DNA of 64,000 nucleotides from Chitinophagales bacterium (GTDB lineage Bacteria > Bacteroidota > Bacteroidia > Chitinophagales > Chitinophagaceae). Made by a program: the position numbers and the translations under genes. Within the stretch, counting starts at the first letter, position 1. Every line of letters starts with the position of its first letter. Of the stretch, positions 54,170 through 62,513 are shown piece by piece. Below the pieces are notes generated by a model. It ran no database searches, was not told the origin of the DNA, and was given only the letters and a program-made list of their open reading frames with translations. The DNA lies in assembly GCA_021323755.1 (NCBI GenBank), contig JAJPKJ010000045.1, positions 1-64,000 of the forward strand, read 5' to 3'.

Positions 54170-54256
54170 CCGGCAGCCTTGCTGCCTGCCGGTAATTTTT
54201 GAGACTCACCCGACGGCCCCGTTTTGACCGTCAGATGGGTACAATATGCTCGGGTG
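54170..54256. other. Structured spacer between murC and ftsQ
   Basis: Two inverted-repeat elements in the intercistronic gap: a 7-bp CCGGCAG/CTGCCGG hairpin (54170-54192) and a larger structure with outer CACCCGA/TCGGGTG (54207-54213 with 54250-54256) and inner GACGG/CCGTC arms. There is no T-run, so they are more likely mRNA processing or attenuation structures. Confidence 0.5.
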
Positions 54257-54278
54257 AAAATCCCAAACACAATATGGG

Positions 54279-55643
54279 TTAGTATTTTTTTTCCAACGCT
54301 TCTTTAATCGGCATTATCAGCATGTCAATATCTCCCGCCCCAGCCGTGATCACCAGTTCCGGTCTTTGATCTTTTATCCAATTCAGCAATGCTTGCCTAT
54401 CCAATATTTTTTTTTCAGTAATTTTCATTTTGTTCAATATCATTTCGCTCGTAATCCCTTCAACCGGTAATTCTCTTGCAGGATAAATCGGCAACAGAAT
54501 TACCTGATCAGCCAAATCAAGACTTTTTGCAAATCCATCAGCCAGGTCCCTTGTTCTTGAATACAAATGCGGCTGAAAAATCACCGTACACTTCATTGAT
54601 GGGAATAATCCCTTCGTTCCCTGAATCAATGCTTTCAACTCTTCCGGATGATGCGCATAATCATCTATAAAAATTTCCCCTTCTTTCTTAATGATGTATT
54701 CAAACCTTCTTTTTACTCCTTTGAATGTTGCGATGCCCCTTTTAATTTTCTCATCCTCAATCCCCAGACCATGCGCTACCGTTATTGCGGCTACAGCATT
54801 TTCCACGTTATGCATTCCGCCCATATTTAAAAGAACATCATTTAGTCCCCCCTCTTTCATTATCAAATCAAATCTATAGCTTCCACGATCTGTACGAATA
54901 TTTTGCGCATATACATCAGCATTAGTATCACTCAGGCTATATGTTTCATGATGTGAAACAACAAAGTCATGCTCTCTTTTTAAACCGATCTTACTTACCA
55001 ATAATCCACCCTTTTTTACTTTTCCCGCAAAATCCACAAATGCCTGCTGTACCGCCTCTTCGGTTCCATAAATATCCAGGTGATCTGCATCCATCGCCGT
55101 TATCACTGCGATATCGGGATTCAGTTTCAAAAAACTTCTGTCGTATTCATCGGCTTCAACCACGCAAACATTTTTTTCGCTGCTCCAGAAATTGCTGTTG
55201 TAATTCACCGCAATTCCACCGAGAAATGCATTGCAGCCATAACCGCTATCGCGCAAAATGTGTGCGATCATGGTGGTGATGGTCGTTTTCCCATGAGTCC
55301 CTGCGACACAGATATTAAAAGAACTTTTTGTTATTTCACCCAGTACATCACTGCGCTTGAGCACGGTGTAACCTTGTTGCCGGTAAAAATTCAATTCTTT
55401 ATGTTCCTTTGGCACTGCCGGCGTGTATACCACCAATTCAGCATCCCCGGGAATCAGGTCAACATCATCGGTATAATGAACTTCAATTCCTTCTTTCACC
55501 AATTCCTTTGTCAACGCGGTCTCTGTTTTATCATATCCACTTACACTGCTTCCGTGAAACTTAAAATATCTGGCTAACGCACTCATGCCAATTCCACCAA
55601 TTCCGATAAAATATATTTTCCGTATGTTCTTAATGTCAATCAT
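54279..55643 (-). CDS. murC: UDP-N-acetylmuramate--L-alanine ligase MurC
   Basis: A 454-residue Mur ligase that adds L-alanine to UDP-MurNAc. The UDP-binding Rossmann motif IGIGGIGMSALA is near residue 15, the ATP-binding AGTHGKTTITTMIAHIL is at about 110, EADEYDRSFL holds the carbamoyl/metal region, and the C-terminal domain includes DDYAHHPEELKA and FQPHLYSRT. ATG 55643 is chosen; the TTG at 55670 lies in a heptamer tract. murB and ddl, often found near here in other phyla, are absent. Confidence 0.95.
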   Translation of the reverse strand: MIDIKNIRKIYFIGIGGIGMSALARYFKFHGSSVSGYDKTETALTKELVKEGIEVHYTDDVDLIPGDAELVVYTPAVPKEHKELNFYRQQGYTVLKRSDVLGEITKSSFNICVAGTHGKTTITTMIAHILRDSGYGCNAFLGGIAVNYNSNFWSSEKNVCVVEADEYDRSFLKLNPDIAVITAMDADHLDIYGTEEAVQQAFVDFAGKVKKGGLLVSKIGLKREHDFVVSHHETYSLSDTNADVYAQNIRTDRGSYRFDLIMKEGGLNDVLLNMGGMHNVENAVAAITVAHGLGIEDEKIKRGIATFKGVKRRFEYIIKKEGEIFIDDYAHHPEELKALIQGTKGLFPSMKCTVIFQPHLYSRTRDLADGFAKSLDLADQVILLPIYPARELPVEGITSEMILNKMKITEKKILDRQALLNWIKDQRPELVITAGAGDIDMLIMPIKEALEKKY

Positions 55644-55651
55644 TCTTTTTC

Positions 55652-55679
55652 GTGAATGGTGAATGGTCAACGGTGAATA
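55652..55679. repeat. Heptamer tract between murG and murC
   Basis: Four 7-bp units, the first two identical (GTGAATG), then GTCAACG and GTGAATA. It fills the spacer just upstream of the murC ATG. Confidence 0.6.
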
Positions 55680-55701
55680 AAATGTTCACCCGATCAACCC
55701 T

Positions 55702-56793
55702 TCAACTTATCAACTTTAAAATCTCCTGCGCAATAATCCTGTCTGCATCTGTCACCGCAAGCCTTCCAATATTTTCACTGAGCTCATTTTGTTTTTTTTC
55801 ATTACTTGATAATGCGATAACCGTTGCCATCAATTTTTCCTTCGCCTCACTATCTTTTATCATTAATGCGGCGTTTTTGTTTACCAGGTTGTTCGCGTTT
55901 GCTGTTTGATGATCTTCGGCGGCAAACGGAAATGGTACAAACACAACCGCTTTTTTTGCAACACATAATTCCGCAATTGACATTGCGCCCGACCTTGAAA
56001 TCACCACATCTCCTGCAGAAAATCCGTATTCCATCTGCGTAATAAAATCATTCGTCCACACATTTTTCTTTCCTGCACAAATCTGTTTCGCTCTTGCTGC
56101 ATAAGGCTTCCCGGTTTGCCATATCAGTTGCAGATCATTTCCTTCCAGCTCATCAATGCCTGCATCAATTGCTTCATTGATCCCTTTTGCACCAAGACTC
56201 CCGCCAGTGGAGAATATCGTTTTCTTCAATGGATCCAGTCCAAAAAATTTTATCGCTTCTTCACGACTGACCTTATTATTCAGGATGCTGCTGCGCACCG
56301 GATTTCCGGTTATCTTTATCTTATCTGCCGGAAAAAATTTTTCCATCCCATCACTCGCTACAAAAATCCGCGTCGCTTTTTTACCCAATAAGATATTTGA
56401 CTTACCTGCAAACGAATTCGATTCATGAATGAAATTGGGAATGCGCTTTGATTGCGCATATCTCAATACAGGAAAAGAAGAGTATCCGCCAACACCGACA
56501 ACTGCATCCGGTTTAAAATCATGGATAATCTTCTTTACCTGGAAAAAGCTTTTCACCAGCTTAAATGGCAACCCGATATTTTTTATCAAAGAACTTCTGT
56601 TAAAACTGCTGATATCAATTCCTACAATTTGATATCCTGCCTGAGGCACTTTTTCCATTTCCATTTTTCCATTCGCGCCAACAAATAATATTTCAATTCC
56701 TCCATCAATTTTTTTCAGTGCATTGGCAATCGCAATTGCCGGAAAAATATGTCCGCCTGTTCCTCCACCTGCGATGATTATTTTCTTACTCAC
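55702..56793 (-). CDS. murG: UDP-GlcNAc:lipid I N-acetylglucosaminyltransferase MurG
   Basis: A 363-residue GT-B glycosyltransferase that converts lipid I to lipid II at the inner face of the membrane. The N-terminal G-loop IIAGGGTGGHIFPAIA, the second loop VVGVGGYSSFP, HESNSFAGKSN, STGGSLGAKGIN and the C-terminal SRSGAMSIAEL are present. Translation most likely starts at GTG 56793, 4 bp after the ftsW stop, which opens directly into the first strand; the upstream GTG at 56856 would overlap ftsW heavily. Confidence 0.95.
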   Translation of the reverse strand: MSKKIIIAGGGTGGHIFPAIAIANALKKIDGGIEILFVGANGKMEMEKVPQAGYQIVGIDISSFNRSSLIKNIGLPFKLVKSFFQVKKIIHDFKPDAVVGVGGYSSFPVLRYAQSKRIPNFIHESNSFAGKSNILLGKKATRIFVASDGMEKFFPADKIKITGNPVRSSILNNKVSREEAIKFFGLDPLKKTIFSTGGSLGAKGINEAIDAGIDELEGNDLQLIWQTGKPYAARAKQICAGKKNVWTNDFITQMEYGFSAGDVVISRSGAMSIAELCVAKKAVVFVPFPFAAEDHQTANANNLVNKNAALMIKDSEAKEKLMATVIALSSNEKKQNELSENIGRLAVTDADRIIAQEILKLIS

Positions 56794-56797
56794 TTTA

Positions 56798-58048
56798 TTA
56801 ACTTTCTGCTTGTACTTGTTTTTCTCCTTCCAATTGCTCAACGTTCCTGGCAACACTTAAAATGATTCCGATAGCAAGACAGGTAAACAAAAACGAACTT
56901 CCCCCCATACTGACTAACGGCAACGTGACCCCGGTAACCGGAAACAGGTTCACGTTAACAGCCATGTTTGCCAACGCTTGTATCGCCAGGGTAAAACTCA
57001 GCCCCAGGGCGAGAAACGCGCCGAATGCAAATGGGCATTTTTTAAAGATCCGAATGCTTCTGAACAAAAAGACCAGGTAGATGAAAACCACAAATGCGCC
57101 GCCAACCAATCCATATTCTTCAATAATGATTGCATAGATGAAATCGGAATAAGGATGGGGAAGAAAATTTCTCTGCTGACTGTTTCCCGGACCTAATCCG
57201 ACCCATCCGCCTTTCGCAATGGCGATCTTTGCCTGGTTAACCTGGTAGCTGTCTTCATCATTACTTTCTTTACCGCCATATATGAACGTTTCCACACGAT
57301 TTATCCATGTATCCACGCGAATAAACAAGTGCGATCTGCCTTCCGTTTTTACTGTCTCTATTGCACCATCATTTGATTTGTGCCGGATAACAGCCGCGCA
57401 TATCAGGATAATGACAGGAACCAATGCGACACTAACAGTAAGCAATAAGTGTTTTGCCCGCGCCCTGCCAATGAACATTAACATCATGCTTGTCGCACCA
57501 ATTAATAATGCGGTTGATAAATTGGCGGGCGCTATCAATACGCAAACGATGGCAACCGGGATGATGACCGGCAAAAAACCTTTCCGGAAATCTTTTATTA
57601 CGTCCTGTTTTTTACTGAGTAATCGACTAAGAAACATGAACAGTGCGAGTTTCGCAAGATCGGAAGTTTGGAAAGTAAGATTGATTATTGGCAATCTGAT
57701 CCAGCGGCTTCCTTCATTTAGTTTCACACCAAAAAATAATGTGTATATCAATAAGGGAATGGAAACAAGAAACAGGATCTTCGCCACCTTTGAATAAATG
57801 ATATAATTAACTTGGTGCGCAAAATAAATGATGAGCACGCCGATTATGATAAATGCAAATTGTTTGAACAAATAAATTTCCGTGTTGCCTTTATACATTT
57901 TGTAGGCGAGCAAACCGGTCGAGCTGTAGACCGCAAGCAAAGAAACCAACGCAAGCAATACCACGGTTGTCCAGATCACTTTATCGCCCTTGGTGCGCGA
58001 ACGGAATCGATGTACGATGTGCGATTTATGATTTACGATTTCTTCCAT
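56798..58048 (-). CDS. ftsW: Lipid II polymerase FtsW
   Basis: A 416-residue SEDS-family protein with about ten membrane helices. Conserved pieces are NEGSRWIRLP with the family arginine, the DLAKLALFMFLSRLL helix, LGPGNSQQRNFLPHPYSDFIYAI in the large loop, and VNLFPVTGVTLPLVSMGGSS at the end. It polymerises septal peptidoglycan with FtsI. Codons 3-14 are written across a heptamer repeat tract (58008-58042), so this N-terminal segment is probably lineage-specific. The first possible start is the ATG at 58048. Confidence 0.94.
   Translation of the reverse strand: MEEIVNHKSHIVHRFRSRTKGDKVIWTTVVLLALVSLLAVYSSTGLLAYKMYKGNTEIYLFKQFAFIIIGVLIIYFAHQVNYIIYSKVAKILFLVSIPLLIYTLFFGVKLNEGSRWIRLPIINLTFQTSDLAKLALFMFLSRLLSKKQDVIKDFRKGFLPVIIPVAIVCVLIAPANLSTALLIGATSMMLMFIGRARAKHLLLTVSVALVPVIILICAAVIRHKSNDGAIETVKTEGRSHLFIRVDTWINRVETFIYGGKESNDEDSYQVNQAKIAIAKGGWVGLGPGNSQQRNFLPHPYSDFIYAIIIEEYGLVGGAFVVFIYLVFLFRSIRIFKKCPFAFGAFLALGLSFTLAIQALANMAVNVNLFPVTGVTLPLVSMGGSSFLFTCLAIGIILSVARNVEQLEGEKQVQAES
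58008..58042. repeat. Heptamer tract inside the ftsW 5' end
   Basis: Five 7-bp units (from CGATGTA to CGATTTC), with GAT at positions 2-4 of every unit. The tract overlaps the first codons of ftsW. Confidence 0.6.
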
Positions 58049-58100
58049 ATCACATGCTCATTATTGAATTTTCATTTTTAATTTCCTTGATTGCAAACCA

Positions 58101-58142
58101 ACCGCTGTTGGCTGTCAGTGGTTGTCATTCACTTTTCAGTCG
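58101..58142. repeat. Weaker heptamer tract between murD and ftsW
   Basis: Six 7-bp units with partial identity (TTGGCTG, TCAGTGG, TCAGTCG recur in phase), next to the 11-bp hairpin downstream of murD. Confidence 0.35.
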
Positions 58143-58151
58143 GGTACAGAA

Positions 58152-58184
58152 ACAGTCGGTGGCTGACAGATGACCACCGACTGT
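58152..58184. other. Hairpin directly after the murD stop
   Basis: A perfect 11-bp inverted repeat (ACAGTCGGTGG with CCACCGACTGT, 11-nt loop) 2 bp beyond the murD stop. It lacks a T-run, so it may protect or process the polycistronic mRNA rather than terminate it. Confidence 0.55.
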
Positions 58185-58186
58185 GA

Positions 58187-59527
58187 TCACAAATCTTTTA
58201 CCACTTCTTTAAACTGGTTTCCTCTGTCTTCGTAATTTTTAAAGAGGTCGAAACTTGCACAGGCCGGGCTTAATAAAACAACATCGCCCTTGGTTGCAAA
58301 ATGGAATGCAGCATTGACAGCCTCCTGTGCGCTGGCCGTGTTCACCATCAGCGGAACATCGTGCTGAAATGCTTCATGAATCTTGCGATTATCTAACCCC
58401 ATACATACAATTGCTTTTACTTTTTCTTTCACCAGGTCGCGGATCAGCGAATAGTCATTCCCTTTATCAATTCCACCCAAGATCAAAATGGTAGGCTTTG
58501 TCATGCTTTCAAGCGCATACCAAACGGAGTTGACGTTTGTTGCCTTGCTGTCATTAATAAATTCGACACCACGCACGGTTGCCACATATTCCATGCGATG
58601 TTCCAGTGATTCAAAACTTTGAATGGCTTCGCGAATTTTTTCTTTCCGAATTCCAATTGTTAAACCTGCAAGACTTGCTGCCATTGTGTTGTACTGGTTA
58701 TGAATTCCTTTCAATGCAAAATCGTAGATACTCATCTGCATTTTTTCGCTTCCCGTAACGAGCGTCATCTGCCCGTTTCGGATAAAGCCTCCTTTGTTTG
58801 TTTCATGTAGCATGGTAATTGGTAATGGGTTAGTATGATGGGAATATTGGTAAACATATTTTTTTGTAACCGGGTCATCATCGCAGTAAATGAAATAATC
58901 CTGATTCGTTTGATTACTGACGATTTTGAATTTGCTGTGTATATAATTCTCAAACTGATAATCGTACCTGTCGAGATGATCTTCGGTGATATTGGTGAGA
59001 ATGGCAACATCAGCTTTGAATTCTTTAACATCGTCCAGCTGAAAACTACTGATCTCTGCAACGTACCATGGTTGCGGGTTTTCAGCAACCTGTCTTGCAA
59101 ATGAATATCCAATATTTCCGACCAGCGCACAATCCAATCCTCCATGTTTGCAAATGTGATATGCCATTGCAGTTGTCGTTGTTTTGCCATTGCTCCCGGT
59201 AATACCAATTATTTTGCTATTGCCTTTATACCGGTAAGCCAATTCTATTTCGCTGATTATGGGAATATTTTTATCTCTGATCTTTTTCACCATCTCATTG
59301 TTTTCCGGAATGCCTGGACTTTTCATTACTTCATCTGCATTAAGAATATTTTTTTCCGTGTGTTTTCCTTCTTCAAAGTCAATTTGTAAATGCTGTAATT
59401 CTCTTTTATAATTTTCCTTGAGTAAACCTGCATCCGACAGGAACACGTCAAATCCCTGCTGCTTTGCCAGCAAAGCCGCACCTACTCCACTTTCACCACC
59501 GCCAAGAATTACCATACGTTTACTCAT
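58187..59527 (-). CDS. murD: UDP-N-acetylmuramoylalanine--D-glutamate ligase MurD
   Basis: A 446-residue Mur ligase that adds D-glutamate. The N-terminal Rossmann motif ILGGGESGVGAALLA is typical of MurD. ATP site: ITGSNGKTTTTAMAYHI (about 110-126), then EISSFQLDDVKEF, the ITEDHLDRY region, FINDSKATNVNSV and ILGGIDKGNDYS. It is the fourth gene of the cluster in transcription order. A 143-bp spacer precedes it. Confidence 0.95.
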   Translation of the reverse strand: MSKRMVILGGGESGVGAALLAKQQGFDVFLSDAGLLKENYKRELQHLQIDFEEGKHTEKNILNADEVMKSPGIPENNEMVKKIRDKNIPIISEIELAYRYKGNSKIIGITGSNGKTTTTAMAYHICKHGGLDCALVGNIGYSFARQVAENPQPWYVAEISSFQLDDVKEFKADVAILTNITEDHLDRYDYQFENYIHSKFKIVSNQTNQDYFIYCDDDPVTKKYVYQYSHHTNPLPITMLHETNKGGFIRNGQMTLVTGSEKMQMSIYDFALKGIHNQYNTMAASLAGLTIGIRKEKIREAIQSFESLEHRMEYVATVRGVEFINDSKATNVNSVWYALESMTKPTILILGGIDKGNDYSLIRDLVKEKVKAIVCMGLDNRKIHEAFQHDVPLMVNTASAQEAVNAAFHFATKGDVVLLSPACASFDLFKNYEDRGNQFKEVVKDL

Positions 59528-59670
59528 TACTTAATGAATACTAACTGTTATTACTGTTTTCAAAAACGGATTTGGGGGGTTCTTCAAAAGCATGGACAAT
59601 ACTGCACCACAATTTTTTTATATCGTTTTCAACGGAAGGATTTTATCTCGCCTTATAACCAATGTGCGGC

Positions 59671-60951
59671 CTATCTGATTTTCAGTGTTACAATCGAAAA
59701 CATTACGCACAAAATCGTGACAATCCAAAATCTGGTAACTATCTTACTTTCATTATATCCCAATTTTTGATAATGATGATGCAAAGGGCTCATTAAAAAA
59801 ATGCGTTTGCCCTCTCCCATTTTTTTTTTGGTGTATTTGAAATAAGAAACCTGGATCACCACACTCGCGCTTTCTACCAAGAACACTCCACAAAAAATCG
59901 GGATCAGCAATTCCTTTCTCACAATGATTGCGAGCGCAGCAATTATTCCTCCCAATGTCAAACTTCCTGTGTCACCCATGAAAACCTGCGCCGGGTAAGC
60001 ATTATACCAAAGGAAGCCAACACATGCGCCGATCATTGCCCCGATAAAAATCGACAACTCACCTAAATTGGGGATATACATGATGTTCAAATACTCAGCG
60101 AAACGCAGGTTGCCACTGGCATACGCAAACACCCCAAGGCATGCGCCGATGACTGCACTCACCCCTGTTGCCAGCCCATCCAATCCATCGGTGATGTTCG
60201 CCCCATTTGAAACTGCCGTAACTATAAAAATCACAATGATGATGTATAGTATCCACGTTCCTCCGCGAATGGCCGAGGGCAATAATTTGGAGTAATTGAA
60301 TTCATGATTTTTCACAAAAGGAATTGTTGCAATCGGCTCTTTTGCTTCGGCAAAATATTTTTCTTTACCATCAAGCATTACTGTCTTCAGCCCAACCGTG
60401 TCAACCGGTTTTATATCGCCCACATATTCGCGCCATACCTTGGTGTTACCATTAAAATATAAAGTGGCGGCGACAACAAAACCCAACACGACCTGTCCAA
60501 GGACTTTAAACCAACCGGCCAATCCATCTTTATCCCCTTTTTTGTAGGGAACGCCCATTTGTTGCGCAATGCGCTTAGCGCGCAGCTTCAGGTAGTCATC
60601 GATAAATCCGATCAATCCAAGCCAAAGGGTGCTGAAGATCATCAGCCGTATATATGCTTTATTAAGATTAGCAAGCAATAATGTTGGTATCAATATCGCC
60701 AGGATTATGATAATGCCCCCCATTGTCGGAGTTCCTTTTTTCTGCTGTTCGCCTGCAAGCCCAAGATCACGCACACTTTCACCAACCTGCTTCTTTCTTA
60801 GGAAATTAATCAATCGTTTTCCGTAGACTGTGGTTATCACCAATGAAAGAATAACGGCCAGCAATACACGAAAAGTAATAAACTGGAACAAGCTACCTCC
60901 CGGTATTTTTATGTTCGCCTGTTTAAGCCAATCAAATAGGTGGTACAACAT
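59671..60951 (-). CDS. mraY: Phospho-N-acetylmuramoyl-pentapeptide-transferase MraY
   Basis: A 426-residue polytopic enzyme that makes lipid I. Catalytic aspartates appear in FIDDYLKL and [12 protein letters not shown], and the C-terminal [23 protein letters not shown] has the HHH motif. PTMGGIIII near residue 75 is the first cytoplasmic signature. An insertion of about 60 residues between helices 4 and 5 (around [20 protein letters not shown]) makes it longer than E. coli MraY (360), as I recall for other Bacteroidota. Confidence 0.95.
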   Translation of the reverse strand: MLYHLFDWLKQANIKIPGGSLFQFITFRVLLAVILSLVITTVYGKRLINFLRKKQVGESVRDLGLAGEQQKKGTPTMGGIIIILAILIPTLLLANLNKAYIRLMIFSTLWLGLIGFIDDYLKLRAKRIAQQMGVPYKKGDKDGLAGWFKVLGQVVLGFVVAATLYFNGNTKVWREYVGDIKPVDTVGLKTVMLDGKEKYFAEAKEPIATIPFVKNHEFNYSKLLPSAIRGGTWILYIIIVIFIVTAVSNGANITDGLDGLATGVSAVIGACLGVFAYASGNLRFAEYLNIMYIPNLGELSIFIGAMIGACVGFLWYNAYPAQVFMGDTGSLTLGGIIAALAIIVRKELLIPIFCGVFLVESASVVIQVSYFKYTKKKMGEGKRIFLMSPLHHHYQKLGYNESKIVTRFWIVTILCVMFSIVTLKIR

Positions 60952-60988
60952 GCTGGTTGCAGTTTCAGTTTTATTGTTTTCAAATCAA

Positions 60989-61016
60989 CGGTCATCCTCT
61001 ATTCGTCATCCTTAAT
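60989..61016. repeat. Heptamer tract between mraY and murE
   Basis: Four 7-bp units (such as CGGTCAT and TCGTCAT) with AT at positions 6-7 in every unit, in the 95-bp intercistronic spacer. Confidence 0.5.
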
Positions 61017-61046
61017 ATTACTGCCGGTATAAATACCCGCGCAAAA

Positions 61047-62513
61047 TCACTTTCCTAAAACCTCAAATACTTCTTTCAACACTTCTTTATCATCAAAAGG
61101 ATATTTCACTCCTTTTATTTCCTGATATTTTTCATGTCCTTTTCCCGCAATCAGCACAATATCATCTGGCATTGCCAGGCTCACCGCCGTTTTGATCGCC
61201 TCTCTCCTGTCTGGCATCGAAATATATTTTCGTTTTGCAGTAACACTTAATCCGGTTTCCATATCCCTTAATATTTGTTCCGGTTCCTCGCTTCGCGGAT
61301 TGTCCGAAGTGAAGATGGCTTTGTTGCTGTATTTGCAGGCAACTTCACCCATTATTGGGCGCTTGGTCTTATCTCTGTCACCGCCGCATCCAACAACCGT
61401 GATGATTTGTTCATATCCTTTTCTGAGCTTTTGAATCGTCGTAAGCACATTAATTAATGCATCAGGAGTGTGCGCGTAATCAACAATGCCAATTATCTTT
61501 TCTTTTCCAGAAACGGTGTAATCAAATCTGCCTTCAGCGCCAGTTAACACACTCAGGCAACGCAACACCTCCTGTTTTTCTTCTCCCAAACAAATTGCGG
61601 CACCATAAACTGCGAGCAGGTTATATGCATTGAATTCTCCGATCAATCTGAAATGCACTTCCTGTTCATTAATGGTCATGACCAAACCAGTCAGATTATT
61701 TTCCAAAATCTTTCCCTTGAATTCGGCCATGGTCTTGAGACTATAGAAATATTTTTTTGCCTGGGTGTTTTGCAGCATTACTGCGCCACGTTTATCATCT
61801 GCATTTGATATGGCAAATGCCGATGATGACAGCGAATCAAAAAAAGATTTCTTCACCCGTAAATATTCATCGAACGTTTTATGATAATCCAGATGATCGT
61901 GGGTGATGTTGCTGAATATCGCACCAGCATATCTTAACCCAGCAATCCGGTGCTGATGAATAGCATGTGAACTTGTTTCCATGAATACATGGCTACAGCC
62001 CGCATCGACCATTTGTTTCAATAGCGCGTTCATGCTGATCGGATCAGGTGTCGTGTGTGTTGCCGGTATAACGGTGCTGCCCACCTGATTTTGAACCGTA
62101 CTCAATAATCCGCTTTTATATCCCAATGCTTCAAAGAGCTTGTATAACAATGTTGCGATCGTTGTTTTTCCGTTTGTTCCGGTAACGCCAATCAATTTTA
62201 TTTTTTCCGAAGGCTGGCCATAAAAATTATGCGCCATCAAACCCACTGCCATCGCGCTGTTTTCAACCATTACATAAACAATGGCGCCGCTCAATTGTGC
62301 AGGCAATTGTTCACATACAATTGCCATCGCCCCTTTTTCAATTACAGAATCAATGAACTGATGTCCATCAGCACTCACCCCTTTCACCGCGATAAACACC
62401 GAGCCCTTGTTCACTTTTCGCGAATCAGTTTGCAGATCATTTACAACCACATCAAGATTTCCTTGCACAGAGCGAATGTTGACCTTGTATAATATATCCT
62501 GCAATGTTGCCAT
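61047..62513 (-). CDS. murE: UDP-MurNAc-tripeptide synthetase MurE
   Basis: A 488-residue Mur ligase that adds the third stem-peptide residue. ATP site GVTGTNGKTTIATLLY (about 108-123), then TTPDPISMN, MEVSS-equivalent METSSHA, and the C-terminal DNPRSEEPEQI. The Asp-Asn-Pro-Arg motif indicates meso-diaminopimelate as substrate. The ATG at 62513 overlaps the ftsI stop as TGATG, so the two are translationally coupled. murF, often next in other bacteria, is absent before mraY. Confidence 0.95.
   Translation of the reverse strand: MATLQDILYKVNIRSVQGNLDVVVNDLQTDSRKVNKGSVFIAVKGVSADGHQFIDSVIEKGAMAIVCEQLPAQLSGAIVYVMVENSAMAVGLMAHNFYGQPSEKIKLIGVTGTNGKTTIATLLYKLFEALGYKSGLLSTVQNQVGSTVIPATHTTPDPISMNALLKQMVDAGCSHVFMETSSHAIHQHRIAGLRYAGAIFSNITHDHLDYHKTFDEYLRVKKSFFDSLSSSAFAISNADDKRGAVMLQNTQAKKYFYSLKTMAEFKGKILENNLTGLVMTINEQEVHFRLIGEFNAYNLLAVYGAAICLGEEKQEVLRCLSVLTGAEGRFDYTVSGKEKIIGIVDYAHTPDALINVLTTIQKLRKGYEQIITVVGCGGDRDKTKRPIMGEVACKYSNKAIFTSDNPRSEEPEQILRDMETGLSVTAKRKYISMPDRREAIKTAVSLAMPDDIVLIAGKGHEKYQEIKGVKYPFDDKEVLKEVFEVLGK

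Noticed and set aside
54941-55577. Long plus-strand frames (112 and 165 codons) antisense to murC
   Set aside because: Rich in Cys, His and Arg as expected from reversed coding sequence; no homology recognised.
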